Origin: Planctomycetota bacterium
Lineage (GTDB): Bacteria; Planctomycetota; Planctomycetia; Pirellulales; JADFKK01
Reading direction: 5' to 3'
DNA length: 35,998 bases
Assembly: GCA_022564995.1 (NCBI GenBank)
Contig: JADFKK010000040.1
Span: 1-35,998 of the forward strand
Part shown: positions 22,770 through 31,507 of the stretch, in pieces
How positions within the stretch are numbered: the first letter of the stretch is position 1
Layout of the letters: each line of letters starts with the position of its first letter
The notes under the pieces: generated by a model
What the model was told of the DNA's origin: nothing
Databases searched by the model: none
What the model saw: the letters and a program-made list of their open reading frames with translations, nothing else
Translations under genes and position numbers: made by a program

Positions 22770-22794
22770 TAAAGCCGCGACCAGTGGTCGCGCC
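22770..22794. repeat. CGCGACC palindrome, copy 3
   Basis: Identical to copy 1 at 4701-4725, including the GGATTTG leader. It is preceded by short repeats of the GGATTAG/GGATTTAG kind (22741-22769). It lies 43 bases before the start of the 1118-residue protein. Confidence 0.8.
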
Positions 22795-22837
22795 AGAGTT
22801 GTAAGCGTCCACAAAACTCAAACAGGGAGATTTCGAG

Positions 22838-25800
22838 ATGGCACGTCTGATTCTTTGCCTCGCGATCGTAATATCCGCTGCGGCGTCTACCCATGCCGCA
22901 ACGCGAACCTGGACCGACGACACGGGCCGCTTCAAGGTCGATGCGGAACTGGTCTCGGTCTCCGATGGCAAGGTCAAGCTCAAACGGGCCGACGGCCGCG
23001 TGGTCGAACTGCCGGTCGCGCGGCTCAGTGCCGCCGACCAGAAATTCCTCAAATCGGCCGAGGCCGCTGCGAAGACGCCTGGGGAAGCGGCGCTGGCCAA
23101 GTTCAACGGCGTCTGGAAGATCAGCGAGTTCTATTCAGACGGCGTCGACGTGCTGGGCAAGCAGATCTTCCATATACAGATCACCGGGCATACGATCCTT
23201 CAGGGTGATATCGAAGACGATGAATTTATTAGTGACCGTCGCAAACACTCATTTGCGATCGACGCGACGACGACGCCAAAAGAGATCGACGTGACGCACG
23301 GTGGCACGCGGCTGGGAACCTACACGATCGCGCGAGATACGATCACCATGTGTGCCCTGGTGAAGGATGGCCACAAGCTTCGAGTCAAGACCGCACCGAC
23401 CAAGCCCAAGAAAGGAGATGGCCTGCTGTTCATGGTCCTCACCCGCGTGAAGCCGAGGGAGATATTACCGGAAGAACGGCCGACGATCGCGGAAGTCAAG
23501 AGCTACGACGCGGCGATCACCAAGCCGCTCTGGTCGAAATTCGACGCGGCACGCGATTTGACGTTTCACTCGCCGTGGCGCAAGGCCGGAAACTGGGCGG
23601 TGATCGATCAGCGTCTGGCCTTACACAAGATTATCGAAAAGTGTCCCAACTCATTAGATGAAGTACGAGCACGACTGGAACTTTCGCGTCGACTGCTCAA
23701 TTGGTCGCCACACAGCGCACGGTATCAGATCCTCATGGCGCAGCGGCAGCTTCGCGGGTTGATCCTCAAGGGGAATGCCAGCAGCGAACTCACGCGCACC
23801 GTCGCGGAAGCGGCGTTGCATCCGACGCAGCCCGGCCGCGCACGCGGTGTTGTCAGTGGTCGATCGGTGTATCGCGACGATGCCATCGCCTACCTGGAAG
23901 AACGCTGGAACGCCGGAGAATCCGACGCGCCGCTGGCGGGGTGGTTTCGCGCCAGCTTGACCGTGAATCACTCCAATCACGACGTTCGAGATCGCCAAAC
24001 TCTCGTGCAGATCAAGCGATATCAAGAGGTGGCCGCGAAGTATTCTAAATCGAAGTGGGGGCAGGCTGCCGCCTATGATGCCTTAAGGAAGCAGTATTCT
24101 ACCGCCTATGCAAAGCAGCATGGCTCCGTTTACAAGTCCGAGAAGCAGTTCGCCTTGGCCAGAATCGACTTTGCAAAGAAACATCCGGCGAGCCCGATCG
24201 CGGCGATCGCGATGGCGTCGGCCGCCGATGATTATTTTCAAAGCGAGCGTCTATCCGGGCCGAACGAGAAAGACCTGCAGCGGATAACCAAAGGTTTTGA
24301 AATCTGCGCGGCCATGGCGAAGAAGTTCCCCGATGGGGTCGATCTCGGCTGGTATCCCCATGCAGGTCGTGTCCCAACGGCCCCACATCTATCGTGGAAA
24401 AAACCGTTCGATCCCAACACTGAAGAGCTCGAAAAACTCATCAAGCAGTTCTTCGCCTGGGAACCGTTGGTTGACTCCGGATTCGTATTTCTTGCACTCT
24501 CCGAGGCCAAGGGGCTCGATCACAACGGCGAGAGCCGTGCCAAGTACACCGCTTTTATCGACCAATTCTGGACCGACGTGGAGAGAATTGCCACCAAGAA
24601 CAAGAAGGCGGCGGTGGCCGCGCGGCACGCCTATACTCTTTCTCCCTCATACATGGGCGGTGTACCTCCCAAGCTGTTCGAGAGTGCGATAAACCGAGTT
24701 CTTATGCAGTATCCGGACTCTCCCTATGCCGCGAGCGTTCTTGATGCCATGGCACGCGACGCCTGGCGGGCCAAGAATAAGGACGAGGCGATCGAGCTTT
24801 GGCAGCGGCTCTTGAAGCGCTATCCCAAACATCCGCTGTGCCGGCCGGTGGCGCTTGAACTGGCGTATTACCAACATGCCGATGGCGATCCAAAAAAATG
24901 GCGCCGCGCGTTGACCCAACTGCAAGAACGATTCGGGAACGATCCATTTCTCGACGTCTTGTGCCCGTATCTGCGAGCCAAATCGTTCCGACAAGAGAAC
25001 CGGCACGTCGATGCTTGGCGCGAGATGCAACTCGCCGCTCCACATCGTCGGGCCGTGTTTCCCAGCGAAGGCGTGGGAATGTACTCCTACGTCGAGGGTC
25101 GGCATGCCAAATATGTCCGTGGCCGCTCGCCGTTCGACGCCTGCCTGGCCGATGCGTTCGAGGTGGGCATCCTCCCGCACCTCAACGCAATCGGCCCACT
25201 GGCCAAGTACGAAGGTCGAGACATTCAGTTCCTGGCCGATCTCGGCAAAACGGATGCTGAACTCCTGCTGGGCCGGCTGGCGTTCGTAAAGCAATTCGCC
25301 GATTCACCGCAGATTCCCTCGCTGCTCTTCCAGGTCGGCTTGCAATACGAGCGCATGAAGAAGTTCGACGAAGCCCGCGCCGCCTACGCGAAGATCGAAT
25401 CAGCCGGCAAGCCGCGCGCCGAACAGCAGCTCGTCGCGAGCCTCGCCCGGCTGCGTCTCGATTACGAGCAGCTTGGCAGCGTCCCCAAGAAGCTGACCGC
25501 GAAGCAAGCGGCCGACGAAGTGCGTCGTTTGCTCGCCCAGTACATCAAACAATCGATTGCGGAGGTACAGACCAGTGCGGCGCAGCAATCCGCCGTCGAG
25601 GTTTATCGCGATGTCACTTCACAAGGGGCCGAAGAGCAGCTTCGTTCGCTTGCGTTCTACGAAAAGAGGTTGGCCGAAATGACGAAGCCCGACTCTGAGG
25701 AGCGGGTCTTCGCCAAGGAATATCAGGCCGAGCTCAAGTATAAGCGGGAAGCGTGGAACAAATCTGTTCGGGGTCAATTCGAAAAGCTCATTGCCGAGCG

Positions 25801-26194
25801 CAAGGCCGACCAATGGACGTTCATCTCGCCCAGCAAGAAGCTGTGGTTGGAAACGTGGACCGGCGAAGAACGGGCGGGTGAACTGCGGATCGACCTGCCG
25901 AACACGCCCCGCGTGGCGATCCTGCCGAAGAACCTGCACCTCGCCCTGGGCATCCAGCACGACGACAAAACGACGACCCTCTCGAAGTTTGCCAAAGACG
26001 TTGTCCCGCTCGTGCTCGTCACCGACAAAGCCGGGCTGCCGGTCTCCACGACCTTGTTCACCCGCTATCGAAAAATCCAGTTCCGCGACGAAAAGCAAAC
26101 GAAAGCCCATCTTCACCAACCGTCACGCTCCGATACGGACTTCGGAATCAGGCAGTGGAAAAAAGACGGCGACCGTTGGGTGCGCGGAAAATAG
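22838..26194 (+). CDS. Large exported SHD1/TIGR03067/helical-repeat protein
   Basis: 1118 residues, exported (MARLILCLAIVISAAASTHA). Residues about 22-75 form an SHD1-like domain (RTWTDDTGRFKVDAELVSVS, ADGRVVELPVARLSAADQKF). Residues about 88-208 match the planctomycete TIGR03067 lipocalin-like domain (FNGVWKISEFYSDG, HIQITGHTI, PKEIDVTH, GTYTIARDTITMC). The remaining 900 residues are mostly alpha-helical with tetratricopeptide-like units (e.g. AARHAYTLSPSYMGG, DEAIELWQRLLKRYPKHPLC, LLFQVGLQYERMKKFDEARA). The C-terminal 120 residues turn beta-rich. GGGAG precedes the ATG. There is no catalytic motif; it looks like a periplasmic or surface scaffold. It stands alone between intergenic repeats. 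Confidence 0.83.
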   Translation: MARLILCLAIVISAAASTHAATRTWTDDTGRFKVDAELVSVSDGKVKLKRADGRVVELPVARLSAADQKFLKSAEAAAKTPGEAALAKFNGVWKISEFYSDGVDVLGKQIFHIQITGHTILQGDIEDDEFISDRRKHSFAIDATTTPKEIDVTHGGTRLGTYTIARDTITMCALVKDGHKLRVKTAPTKPKKGDGLLFMVLTRVKPREILPEERPTIAEVKSYDAAITKPLWSKFDAARDLTFHSPWRKAGNWAVIDQRLALHKIIEKCPNSLDEVRARLELSRRLLNWSPHSARYQILMAQRQLRGLILKGNASSELTRTVAEAALHPTQPGRARGVVSGRSVYRDDAIAYLEERWNAGESDAPLAGWFRASLTVNHSNHDVRDRQTLVQIKRYQEVAAKYSKSKWGQAAAYDALRKQYSTAYAKQHGSVYKSEKQFALARIDFAKKHPASPIAAIAMASAADDYFQSERLSGPNEKDLQRITKGFEICAAMAKKFPDGVDLGWYPHAGRVPTAPHLSWKKPFDPNTEELEKLIKQFFAWEPLVDSGFVFLALSEAKGLDHNGESRAKYTAFIDQFWTDVERIATKNKKAAVAARHAYTLSPSYMGGVPPKLFESAINRVLMQYPDSPYAASVLDAMARDAWRAKNKDEAIELWQRLLKRYPKHPLCRPVALELAYYQHADGDPKKWRRALTQLQERFGNDPFLDVLCPYLRAKSFRQENRHVDAWREMQLAAPHRRAVFPSEGVGMYSYVEGRHAKYVRGRSPFDACLADAFEVGILPHLNAIGPLAKYEGRDIQFLADLGKTDAELLLGRLAFVKQFADSPQIPSLLFQVGLQYERMKKFDEARAAYAKIESAGKPRAEQQLVASLARLRLDYEQLGSVPKKLTAKQAADEVRRLLAQYIKQSIAEVQTSAAQQSAVEVYRDVTSQGAEEQLRSLAFYEKRLAEMTKPDSEERVFAKEYQAELKYKREAWNKSVRGQFEKLIAERKADQWTFISPSKKLWLETWTGEERAGELRIDLPNTPRVAILPKNLHLALGIQHDDKTTTLSKFAKDVVPLVLVTDKAGLPVSTTLFTRYRKIQFRDEKQTKAHLHQPSRSDTDFGIRQWKKDGDRWVRGK

Positions 26195-26203
26195 ACAAAC
26201 AAG

Positions 26204-26222
26204 ACGCGGCATCTTGCCGCGT
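26204..26222 (+). terminator. Hairpin after the large exported protein gene
   Basis: ACGCGGCA-TCT-TGCCGCGT begins 9 bases after the stop. The stem is perfect but no T-run follows. A second hairpin (26241-26255 with 26269-26283, GGGGACGG/CCGTCC core) lies next to it and is followed by CCCCTTTTTG. Together they may end transcription before the hydroxyproline genes. Confidence 0.5.
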
Positions 26223-26382
26223 TCACCTAGGGACATGCCAGGGGACGGAAGTCTTTTTTGGAACGGACAAGACTCCCGTCCCTCCCGTCCCCTTTTTGCG
26301 ACGCCTAACTTGACAATGTCGCGGTTGAGGTGGAACATTACAGGGTTGTTGAAGGTGCGTTAACCTGATCGAGTCGATATAG

Positions 26383-27345
26383 ATGAACAATATCCAACGC
26401 GTCAAGATCATCGACTCTCACACCGGCGGAGAGCCGACTCGGTTGGTGATCGAGGGCGGGCCGGACTTGGGCGGCGGGGCGTTGGCGGAGCGGGTCGAGC
26501 GATTTCGATCGCAGCACGACGACTTTCGATCGGCCGTGGTCAACGAACCGCGGGGATCGGATGCGGTGGTGGGCGGGCTGCTTTGCGAACCGACCGATCC
26601 GAGTTGCGCCGCCGGCGTGATCTTCTTCAACAACGTCGGCTATCTGAACATGTGCGTTCACGGCACGATCGGCCTGGTGGTCACGCTGGCTCACATGAAT
26701 CGCATCGGCCCCGGCGAACATCGCATCGAGACGCCGGTCGGGGTGGTTACCGCGACGCTCGACGAGGCCGGCTTCGTCACGGTCGCCAACGTGCCGAGTT
26801 ATCGTTCGGCCGCCCGTGTGAAGGTTTGCGTCGACGATTATGGCGAGGTGACCGGCGACGTGGCCTGGGGCGGGAACTGGTTTTTCTTGGTCAACGATCA
26901 CCGCGAGGAATTGACGCTGGCCAACATCGAGCGGCTGACCGACGTGACTTGGCGGATTCGACAGGCACTCACCCGCGAGGGCATCACCGGCAGCAGTTTC
27001 AACGGAAAGGGCGGCGGCGAGATCGATCACATCGAACTGTTCGGCCCGCCGAGTTCGCCCGCGGCGGACAGCAAAAACTTCGTGCTCTGTCCCGGCAAGG
27101 CTTACGACCGTTCGCCCTGCGGCACGGGCACCAGTGCGAAGATCGCCTGCCTGATGGCCGACGGAAAGCTCTCCGAGGGGCAGGTTTGGCGCCAAGAGAG
27201 CATCGTCGGCAGCATCTTCGAGGGCTTCGCGCGGCTCGACGGCGAGCAGATCATCCCGCACATCAAAGGCTCGGCCTTCGTCAACGCCGAGGCGACGCTG
27301 CTGTTTGATCCCGATGACCCGTTTCGGATGGGAATTCGCAGATGA
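26383..27345 (+). CDS. 4-hydroxyproline 2-epimerase (proline racemase family)
   Basis: Converts trans-4-hydroxy-L-proline to cis-4-hydroxy-D-proline without cofactor, in the cytosol. 320 residues. Both catalytic cysteines are present: Cys91 in [10 protein letters not shown] and Cys246 in [10 protein letters not shown]. Having two cysteines marks an epimerase/racemase; dehydratase relatives replace the first. The first motif has Val where most members have Gly (MCGHG). HTGGEPTR near the N-terminus and DRSPCGTGT are family-typical. Proline racemase would be the alternative, but the following hydroxyproline dehydrogenase subunits favour the hydroxyproline substrate. The stop overlaps the next start (ATGA), so the two are translationally coupled. 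Confidence 0.9.
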   Translation: MNNIQRVKIIDSHTGGEPTRLVIEGGPDLGGGALAERVERFRSQHDDFRSAVVNEPRGSDAVVGGLLCEPTDPSCAAGVIFFNNVGYLNMCVHGTIGLVVTLAHMNRIGPGEHRIETPVGVVTATLDEAGFVTVANVPSYRSAARVKVCVDDYGEVTGDVAWGGNWFFLVNDHREELTLANIERLTDVTWRIRQALTREGITGSSFNGKGGGEIDHIELFGPPSSPAADSKNFVLCPGKAYDRSPCGTGTSAKIACLMADGKLSEGQVWRQESIVGSIFEGFARLDGEQIIPHIKGSAFVNAEATLLFDPDDPFRMGIRR

Positions 27346-28463
27346 GCGGATCGACGTGCGACGTGGCGATTGTGGGGGCCGGCATCGTCGGGGCGGCGTG
27401 TGCCCGGGCGCTGGCCGCAGCAGGACGCCGGGTGCTGGTTGTCGATTCGCATCTGGTCGGCGGCGGGGCCACGGGGGCCGGCATGGGCCACATTGTTGTG
27501 ATGGACGATTCGCCGGCCCAGATGGCGCTGAATCGTTATTCACAACGGCTGTGGAATGAGCTGGCCGACCAATTGCCCGCCGGCTGCGAGTTTGAAACCT
27601 GCGGCACGATATGGGTGGCGGCCGACGACGAAGAGATGACCGAAGTGCGGCGCAAACACGCCCTCTTCGCGGAGCAGGGGATCGAGACATTCGTGCTCGA
27701 CGAGCGCGGGTTGCACGAGGCGGAACCGAACCTGCGCGATGGGCTGGCCGGCGGGCTGCGCGTGCCGGGCGACAGTGTGATCTATCCGCCGACGGCGGCC
27801 CGCTGGCTAATGGATCGGGCGCAAGAACACGGGGCGGAGTTACTGCTGGGCGCGACGGTGGTCGAAATGGACGGGCGAGGAATGCAATTGAGCGATGGCC
27901 GGCGGATCGACGCGGCGATGACCGTTAACGCCGCCGGCAGCCTGGCCCCGCAACTCACCGCCGGGCTTCCCGTCCGCCCGCGCAAGGGTCACCTGATTAT
28001 CACCGACCGCTATCCCGGCTTCGTGCGTCATCAATTGCTGGAACTCGGCTACCTGAAAAGCGCCCACGAATCAAACGCCGACTCGGTCGCCTTCAACGTG
28101 CAGCCGCGAAAGACCGGGCAGCTCCTGATCGGATCGTCGCGGCAATTCGACAGCGAAACGCTCGACGTCGACCCGCCGATGGTCGAGCGGATGATTGCGC
28201 GGTCGCTGGAGTATATGCCGGGCCTGGAAAAGCTCTCGGCGATTCGCACCTGGACCGGCTTTCGCGCCGCCACGCCCGACTCGCTGCCGCTGATCGGCCC
28301 GCACCCGGAGATTCCCGGGCTGTACATTGCCACCGGGCACGAGGGCCTGGGCATCACCACGTCGCTGGCCACTGCGAGGCTGCTAGTCGATCCGCTGCTC
28401 GGCCGCCCGACAGCAATTCCCGTCGAACCGTATTTGCCCGCCCGCTTCCTCACCGCCGCCTAA
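27342..28463 (+). CDS. D-hydroxyproline dehydrogenase beta-type FAD subunit (DAO family)
   Basis: 373-residue FAD-dependent oxidoreductase of the D-amino-acid oxidase family. The N-terminal dinucleotide-binding fold is [28 protein letters not shown], the conserved [20 protein letters not shown] and the C-terminal [20 protein letters not shown] complete the FAD site. It should oxidise cis-4-hydroxy-D-proline to the pyrroline carboxylate and pass electrons to the iron-sulfur subunits. Its start overlaps the epimerase stop by 4 bases and the small ferredoxin-like subunit begins 30 bases after its end, which is the layout of hetero-oligomeric D-hydroxyproline dehydrogenases. Confidence 0.88.
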   Translation: MSGSTCDVAIVGAGIVGAACARALAAAGRRVLVVDSHLVGGGATGAGMGHIVVMDDSPAQMALNRYSQRLWNELADQLPAGCEFETCGTIWVAADDEEMTEVRRKHALFAEQGIETFVLDERGLHEAEPNLRDGLAGGLRVPGDSVIYPPTAARWLMDRAQEHGAELLLGATVVEMDGRGMQLSDGRRIDAAMTVNAAGSLAPQLTAGLPVRPRKGHLIITDRYPGFVRHQLLELGYLKSAHESNADSVAFNVQPRKTGQLLIGSSRQFDSETLDVDPPMVERMIARSLEYMPGLEKLSAIRTWTGFRAATPDSLPLIGPHPEIPGLYIATGHEGLGITTSLATARLLVDPLLGRPTAIPVEPYLPARFLTAA

Positions 28464-28493
28464 CCGCTTGCGGTTTTGCCACGACCCACAGCC

Positions 28494-28739
28494 ATGCCCA
28501 CAGCTATCACTCTCACCATCAACGGCCGGCGCATCAGCGTCCCGCCCGACTACACCATCGCCGCTGCCATCATGCAATCCGGCCGGCCCACCCTGCGCCA
28601 CTCCGTCACGGGCCAACCGCGCGGCCCGCTGTGCGGCATGGGCATCTGCTTTGAATGCCGCGTAACGATCAACGGCGTGGCCCAGCAGCGAAGTTGTCAG
28701 ACGTTGTGTCGCGATGGGATGGAGGTCGAAACCACTTAA
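28494..28739 (+). CDS. D-hydroxyproline dehydrogenase gamma-type [2Fe-2S] subunit
   Basis: 81 residues with a plant-type [2Fe-2S] ferredoxin fold (Fer2_4). The cluster ligands are Cys47, Cys52, Cys55 and Cys68 in PLCGMGICFECRVTING ... RSCQTL. The N-terminus (ITLTINGRRISVPPDYTIAA) is the family's beta-hairpin plus helix. It matches the small subunits of HcnA/SoxA-like amine dehydrogenases. ATG 28494 is taken as the start; an in-frame TTG at 28476 would add six residues. It is transcribed with the beta-type subunit. The alpha-type subunit, normally adjacent, comes only after a 1.4-kb interruption. Confidence 0.9.
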   Translation: MPTAITLTINGRRISVPPDYTIAAAIMQSGRPTLRHSVTGQPRGPLCGMGICFECRVTINGVAQQRSCQTLCRDGMEVETT

Positions 28740-28781
28740 CATCGCAGTTCCTCAACAACCCTTGCTTTCCTTCTTTCCTTC

Positions 28782-28919
28782 GCGACCTCTGTGACCTTCT
28801 GTTCAAGTCTTCGTTTCTAATGGTTTCAATTAGATCGTCCGTGTTGGTATCGTTCTGCTGCAAGCAGTTTCTCCTCGAACAGAAAGAAAGAAGGAGGAAC
28901 AGAAGGTCACAGAGGTCGC
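28782..28919. repeat. Perfect 23-base inverted repeat with purine/pyrimidine flanks
   Basis: Arms 28782-28804 and 28897-28919 are exact reverse complements (core GACCTCTGTGACCTTC). They are flanked outside by CTTTCCTTCTTTCC on the left and AAGAAAAGAAAGG on the right, so the pairing continues imperfectly. The loop is 92 bases. Together with its flanks it occupies most of the gap 28740-29020; no gene was seen there. Confidence 0.85.
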
Positions 28920-29020
28920 AAAGAAAAGAAAGGGCTTGGGTCGTGTTTGAGATCCCATAGGAGGTCACGTTTACCGGGAAAGGAAAATCGTCGACGATCT
29001 CCCTCGATCGGAGGATGTTA

Positions 29021-29980
29021 CTAATGACCGAAACCTGGATAAATAGGGATCTCCGGCTGATATGTGAACGTGATATTACAGTTCATCTGTACGGTCTGTA
29101 ACTCTTTCAATTCTGACTCCAGTTCCCAGTTTAAATGCAAGTTCTTCAGATTCTTGAGTTCTTGGACATGGCGCAGCCCTGCGGCGGTCACTTCCGTATG
29201 CGAAAGATCCAGCGTCGTTAGATGTTCAAACTTGCTCAGGACTGCTAGGTCGTCATCGGTTATTGACGTACCGGCCAGATGCAGAAACTCAAGTTGTCGC
29301 AGATTCGAAACGTACTTCAATTCTCCCGTCTTCAACTTTGTCCACGACAAAGACAAGTGTTTCAGATTCCGCAAGTGGGATAGGTGCTGCAATTCTCCTT
29401 CCCTAATTGGAATGCCATTGAGCGAGAGTTCCTCCAGCTTGGTCATGCGCGTAAGCGCTTTCAAGACGTCACCTGTGATCTTGTTGTTCGACAAATCTAA
29501 GACTCGAAGATTCGTTAGGTGCTCGATCTGCATGATGCCGTGATTCGTAGCGTGGAAGCCTTCGAAGGCGTTCGGATTTGGGAAAAACTCAGCGATCATG
29601 ATGTCCATCGTTGAGTCTTCGGACCATTCAGTTCCCAGCCGCAACACTCTCAGATTCGTACAATGGCGGAGATGGGCAAGATCGTCGTCGGTCGGCTGCT
29701 TGCCATACCACGAGACTTCGACGACTTCGCGAAAATTCTCCTCTCCAAACTCGTCGCGCATCCATTCCGGGCCGGCGGGTTCCCACGTAATCTCGGCGCC
29801 GGACGCTTTCAGTTTCTCCGCTGCCGCTTGCTGCACGCGATAGGGCTCGATATATGTCCGCCAACAGGCAAACCCCGCGGCAAGCGCCATCGTGAAGAAC
29901 GTCAACGCGAGCAGCAGCGTTCGTAGACGATACTGATGCCAGCGTCGCTTCGGGTTCGATCGATCCGACGTATTAGACAT
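29021..29980 (-). CDS. Membrane-anchored leucine-rich-repeat protein
   Basis: 319 residues. The N-terminus has the planctomycete anchor motif: basic RRWHQYRLRTLL followed by a membrane helix (LLLALTFFTMALAAGFACW, about 21-40). A linker of about 90 residues leads to leucine-rich repeats from about 110. Examples are LTNLRVLDLSNNKITGDVLK, MTKLEELSLNGIPIREGELQ, LRQLEFLHLAGTSITDDDLA and FEHLTTLDLSHTEVTAAGLR, six to seven repeats ending near 300. The start at 29980 is chosen from the motif; GGAG is present but unusually close. The gene is AT-richer than its neighbours and lies opposite to the hydroxyproline genes, splitting them. It was probably inserted later. Confidence 0.87.
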   Translation of the reverse strand: MSNTSDRSNPKRRWHQYRLRTLLLALTFFTMALAAGFACWRTYIEPYRVQQAAAEKLKASGAEITWEPAGPEWMRDEFGEENFREVVEVSWYGKQPTDDDLAHLRHCTNLRVLRLGTEWSEDSTMDIMIAEFFPNPNAFEGFHATNHGIMQIEHLTNLRVLDLSNNKITGDVLKALTRMTKLEELSLNGIPIREGELQHLSHLRNLKHLSLSWTKLKTGELKYVSNLRQLEFLHLAGTSITDDDLAVLSKFEHLTTLDLSHTEVTAAGLRHVQELKNLKNLHLNWELESELKELQTVQMNCNITFTYQPEIPIYPGFGH

Positions 29981-30116
29981 AGCTCCAATATACCGTAAGT
30001 TGTAGCTCACGACCAGCAAAAATGTCGGATCGGCTACCCATCGAAACCCTAAGGCGATAGAGTGCTTTCCAGCGGATCGCCTAAGCAGACCTTTTCCCCC
30101 TACGCGCTCTGATCCA

Positions 30117-31394
30117 ATGTCCGATGCTACTGAACAACTTATCGACGTGTTGGTCATCGGCGCCGGCCCGGCCGGCATCGCGGCGGCTTGTGAGGCGGCG
30201 GCTTCGGGCTGCGCGGTTTCGGTGGTCGATGACAATCCGGACTGGGGCGGGCAGATTTGGCGGGCGCAGCGACGCGAGGGGACGGAGCCGCAGGCGGCGC
30301 TGTGGCTGGATCGAATCGAGCGGACCGGCGTGCAATTGCTCCGCGGGATGCAGGTCGTGGGCAGCAAGGGGCCGGGCGAGTTGACGGCCGAGCGGGACGG
30401 GGAAATCTGCTCGCTTCGCTTTGGTAAGTTGATTCTCGCCACGGGGGCGCGAGAATTGTTCCTGCCGTTTCCCGGCTGGACGCTGCCGGGGGTGATGGGA
30501 GCCGGCGGATTGCAGGCGCTGGTCAAGGGTGGGCTGCCGATTGAAGGAAAGCGGGTTGTCGTGGCCGGCAGCGGGCCGCTGTTGTTGGCGGTGGCGGCCT
30601 ATCTACGCAAGCGCGGCGCAGAGATTACGCTACTCGCCGAGCAGGCGCCGCTGGGCCGAATCATCCGGTTCGGCCTTTCGCTGCCCATGAGTAAAGCGCG
30701 GCAGGCCGTTGCGTTGAAGCGATCGCTGTTGGGGATTCGCCAGAAAAACGGCTGCTGGCCCGTCTCGGCCGAGGGCAGCGATCAATTGGAATCGGTCACC
30801 ATCACGAACAGAAGACGACGCTGGACGGAAACGTGCGACTATCTGGCCTGCGGCTTCGGGCTGGTGCCGAATTGGGAACTGGCGGCGCTGTTGGGATGCG
30901 ACGTGAGGGGCGGGCGAGTGCGGGTCGATCCAATGCAGGCTACCAGCGTGGCTGATGTTTACTGCGGCGGCGAGCCGACCGGCATCGGCGGGGTCGATTT
31001 GGCATTGCTCGAAGGCCAGATCGCCGGGCTGGCCGCCGCGGGGCGAACGGGCGAGGCCCGACAGCTTTTTCCGCAGCGCGAAAAGGCGCGGAAGTTCGCC
31101 GCGGCGCTCGATCGGGCTTTTGCCTTGCGCGACGAGCTGCGTGAGCTGGCCAGCAGCGAGACCATCGTTTGCCGTTGTGAAGACATTTCGCACGGAGCGC
31201 TGCGGCCCTTCACCTCGTGGCGCGACGCCAAGCTGCAAACCCGCTGCGGCATGGGTCCGTGTCAGGGTCGCATTTGCGGCCCGGCCGCCAAGCTACTGTA
31301 CGGCTGGTCGTGCGAATCGGTCCGCCCGCCGCTGCTGCCGGTGGCGTTGTCGAGCCTGGCGAAAACTGTAGGAGGCGACTCCGACGGCGTGTAG
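30117..31394 (+). CDS. D-hydroxyproline dehydrogenase alpha-type FAD/[2Fe-2S] subunit
   Basis: 425 residues, HcnB/SoxA-like. The N-terminal FAD site is DVLVIGAGPAGIAAACEAAA, with GGQIWR typical of this group and LILATGAREL. A second dinucleotide-binding site is KRVVVAGSGPLLLAVAAYLR. Near the C-terminus a BFD-like [2Fe-2S] domain carries CRCEDISHGAL ... TRCGMGPCQGRICG, with the ligand pattern CxC ... CxxxxC. It completes the dehydrogenase whose other subunits are at 27342 and 28494. The last residues (VGGDSDGV) are encoded by the TGTAGGAGGCG repeat, so the original C-terminus has been replaced or extended. The 136-base gap before it (29981-30116) shows no convincing promoter. Confidence 0.88.
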   Translation: MSDATEQLIDVLVIGAGPAGIAAACEAAASGCAVSVVDDNPDWGGQIWRAQRREGTEPQAALWLDRIERTGVQLLRGMQVVGSKGPGELTAERDGEICSLRFGKLILATGARELFLPFPGWTLPGVMGAGGLQALVKGGLPIEGKRVVVAGSGPLLLAVAAYLRKRGAEITLLAEQAPLGRIIRFGLSLPMSKARQAVALKRSLLGIRQKNGCWPVSAEGSDQLESVTITNRRRRWTETCDYLACGFGLVPNWELAALLGCDVRGGRVRVDPMQATSVADVYCGGEPTGIGGVDLALLEGQIAGLAAAGRTGEARQLFPQREKARKFAAALDRAFALRDELRELASSETIVCRCEDISHGALRPFTSWRDAKLQTRCGMGPCQGRICGPAAKLLYGWSCESVRPPLLPVALSSLAKTVGGDSDGV

Positions 31395-31507
31395 GAGGCG
31401 TCTCCGACGGCGATCAAAATATGTAGGAGGCGTCTCCGACGGCGATCAATCGGCGACGGGAGTCGCCTCCTACAAACAACCTATCTGTCGCCGTCGGAGA
31501 CGCCTCC
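31367..31507. repeat. TGTAGGAGGCG repeat cluster: three direct and two inverted units
   Basis: Direct units start at 31367, 31390 and 31422: TGTAGGAGGCG, then ACTCC or TCTCC, then GACGGCG. Units 2 and 3 are followed by ATCAA. Inverted units occupy 31451-31474 and 31488-31507. Direct and inverted units can pair into long stems. The first unit overlaps the end of the alpha-type subunit and the last overlaps the end of the convergent gene at 31481. Another unit is at 13640. Confidence 0.85.

Noticed and set aside
29981..30526. Upstream extension of the LRR protein to 501 residues
   Set aside because: The added part is antisense to the alpha-type dehydrogenase subunit. The RLRTLL anchor marks the real N-terminus.
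31367..31507. CRISPR-like spacing of repeats
   Set aside because: Units are about 23 bases with gaps of 0 to about 13 bases, in both orientations, and there are no unique spacers or cas genes.
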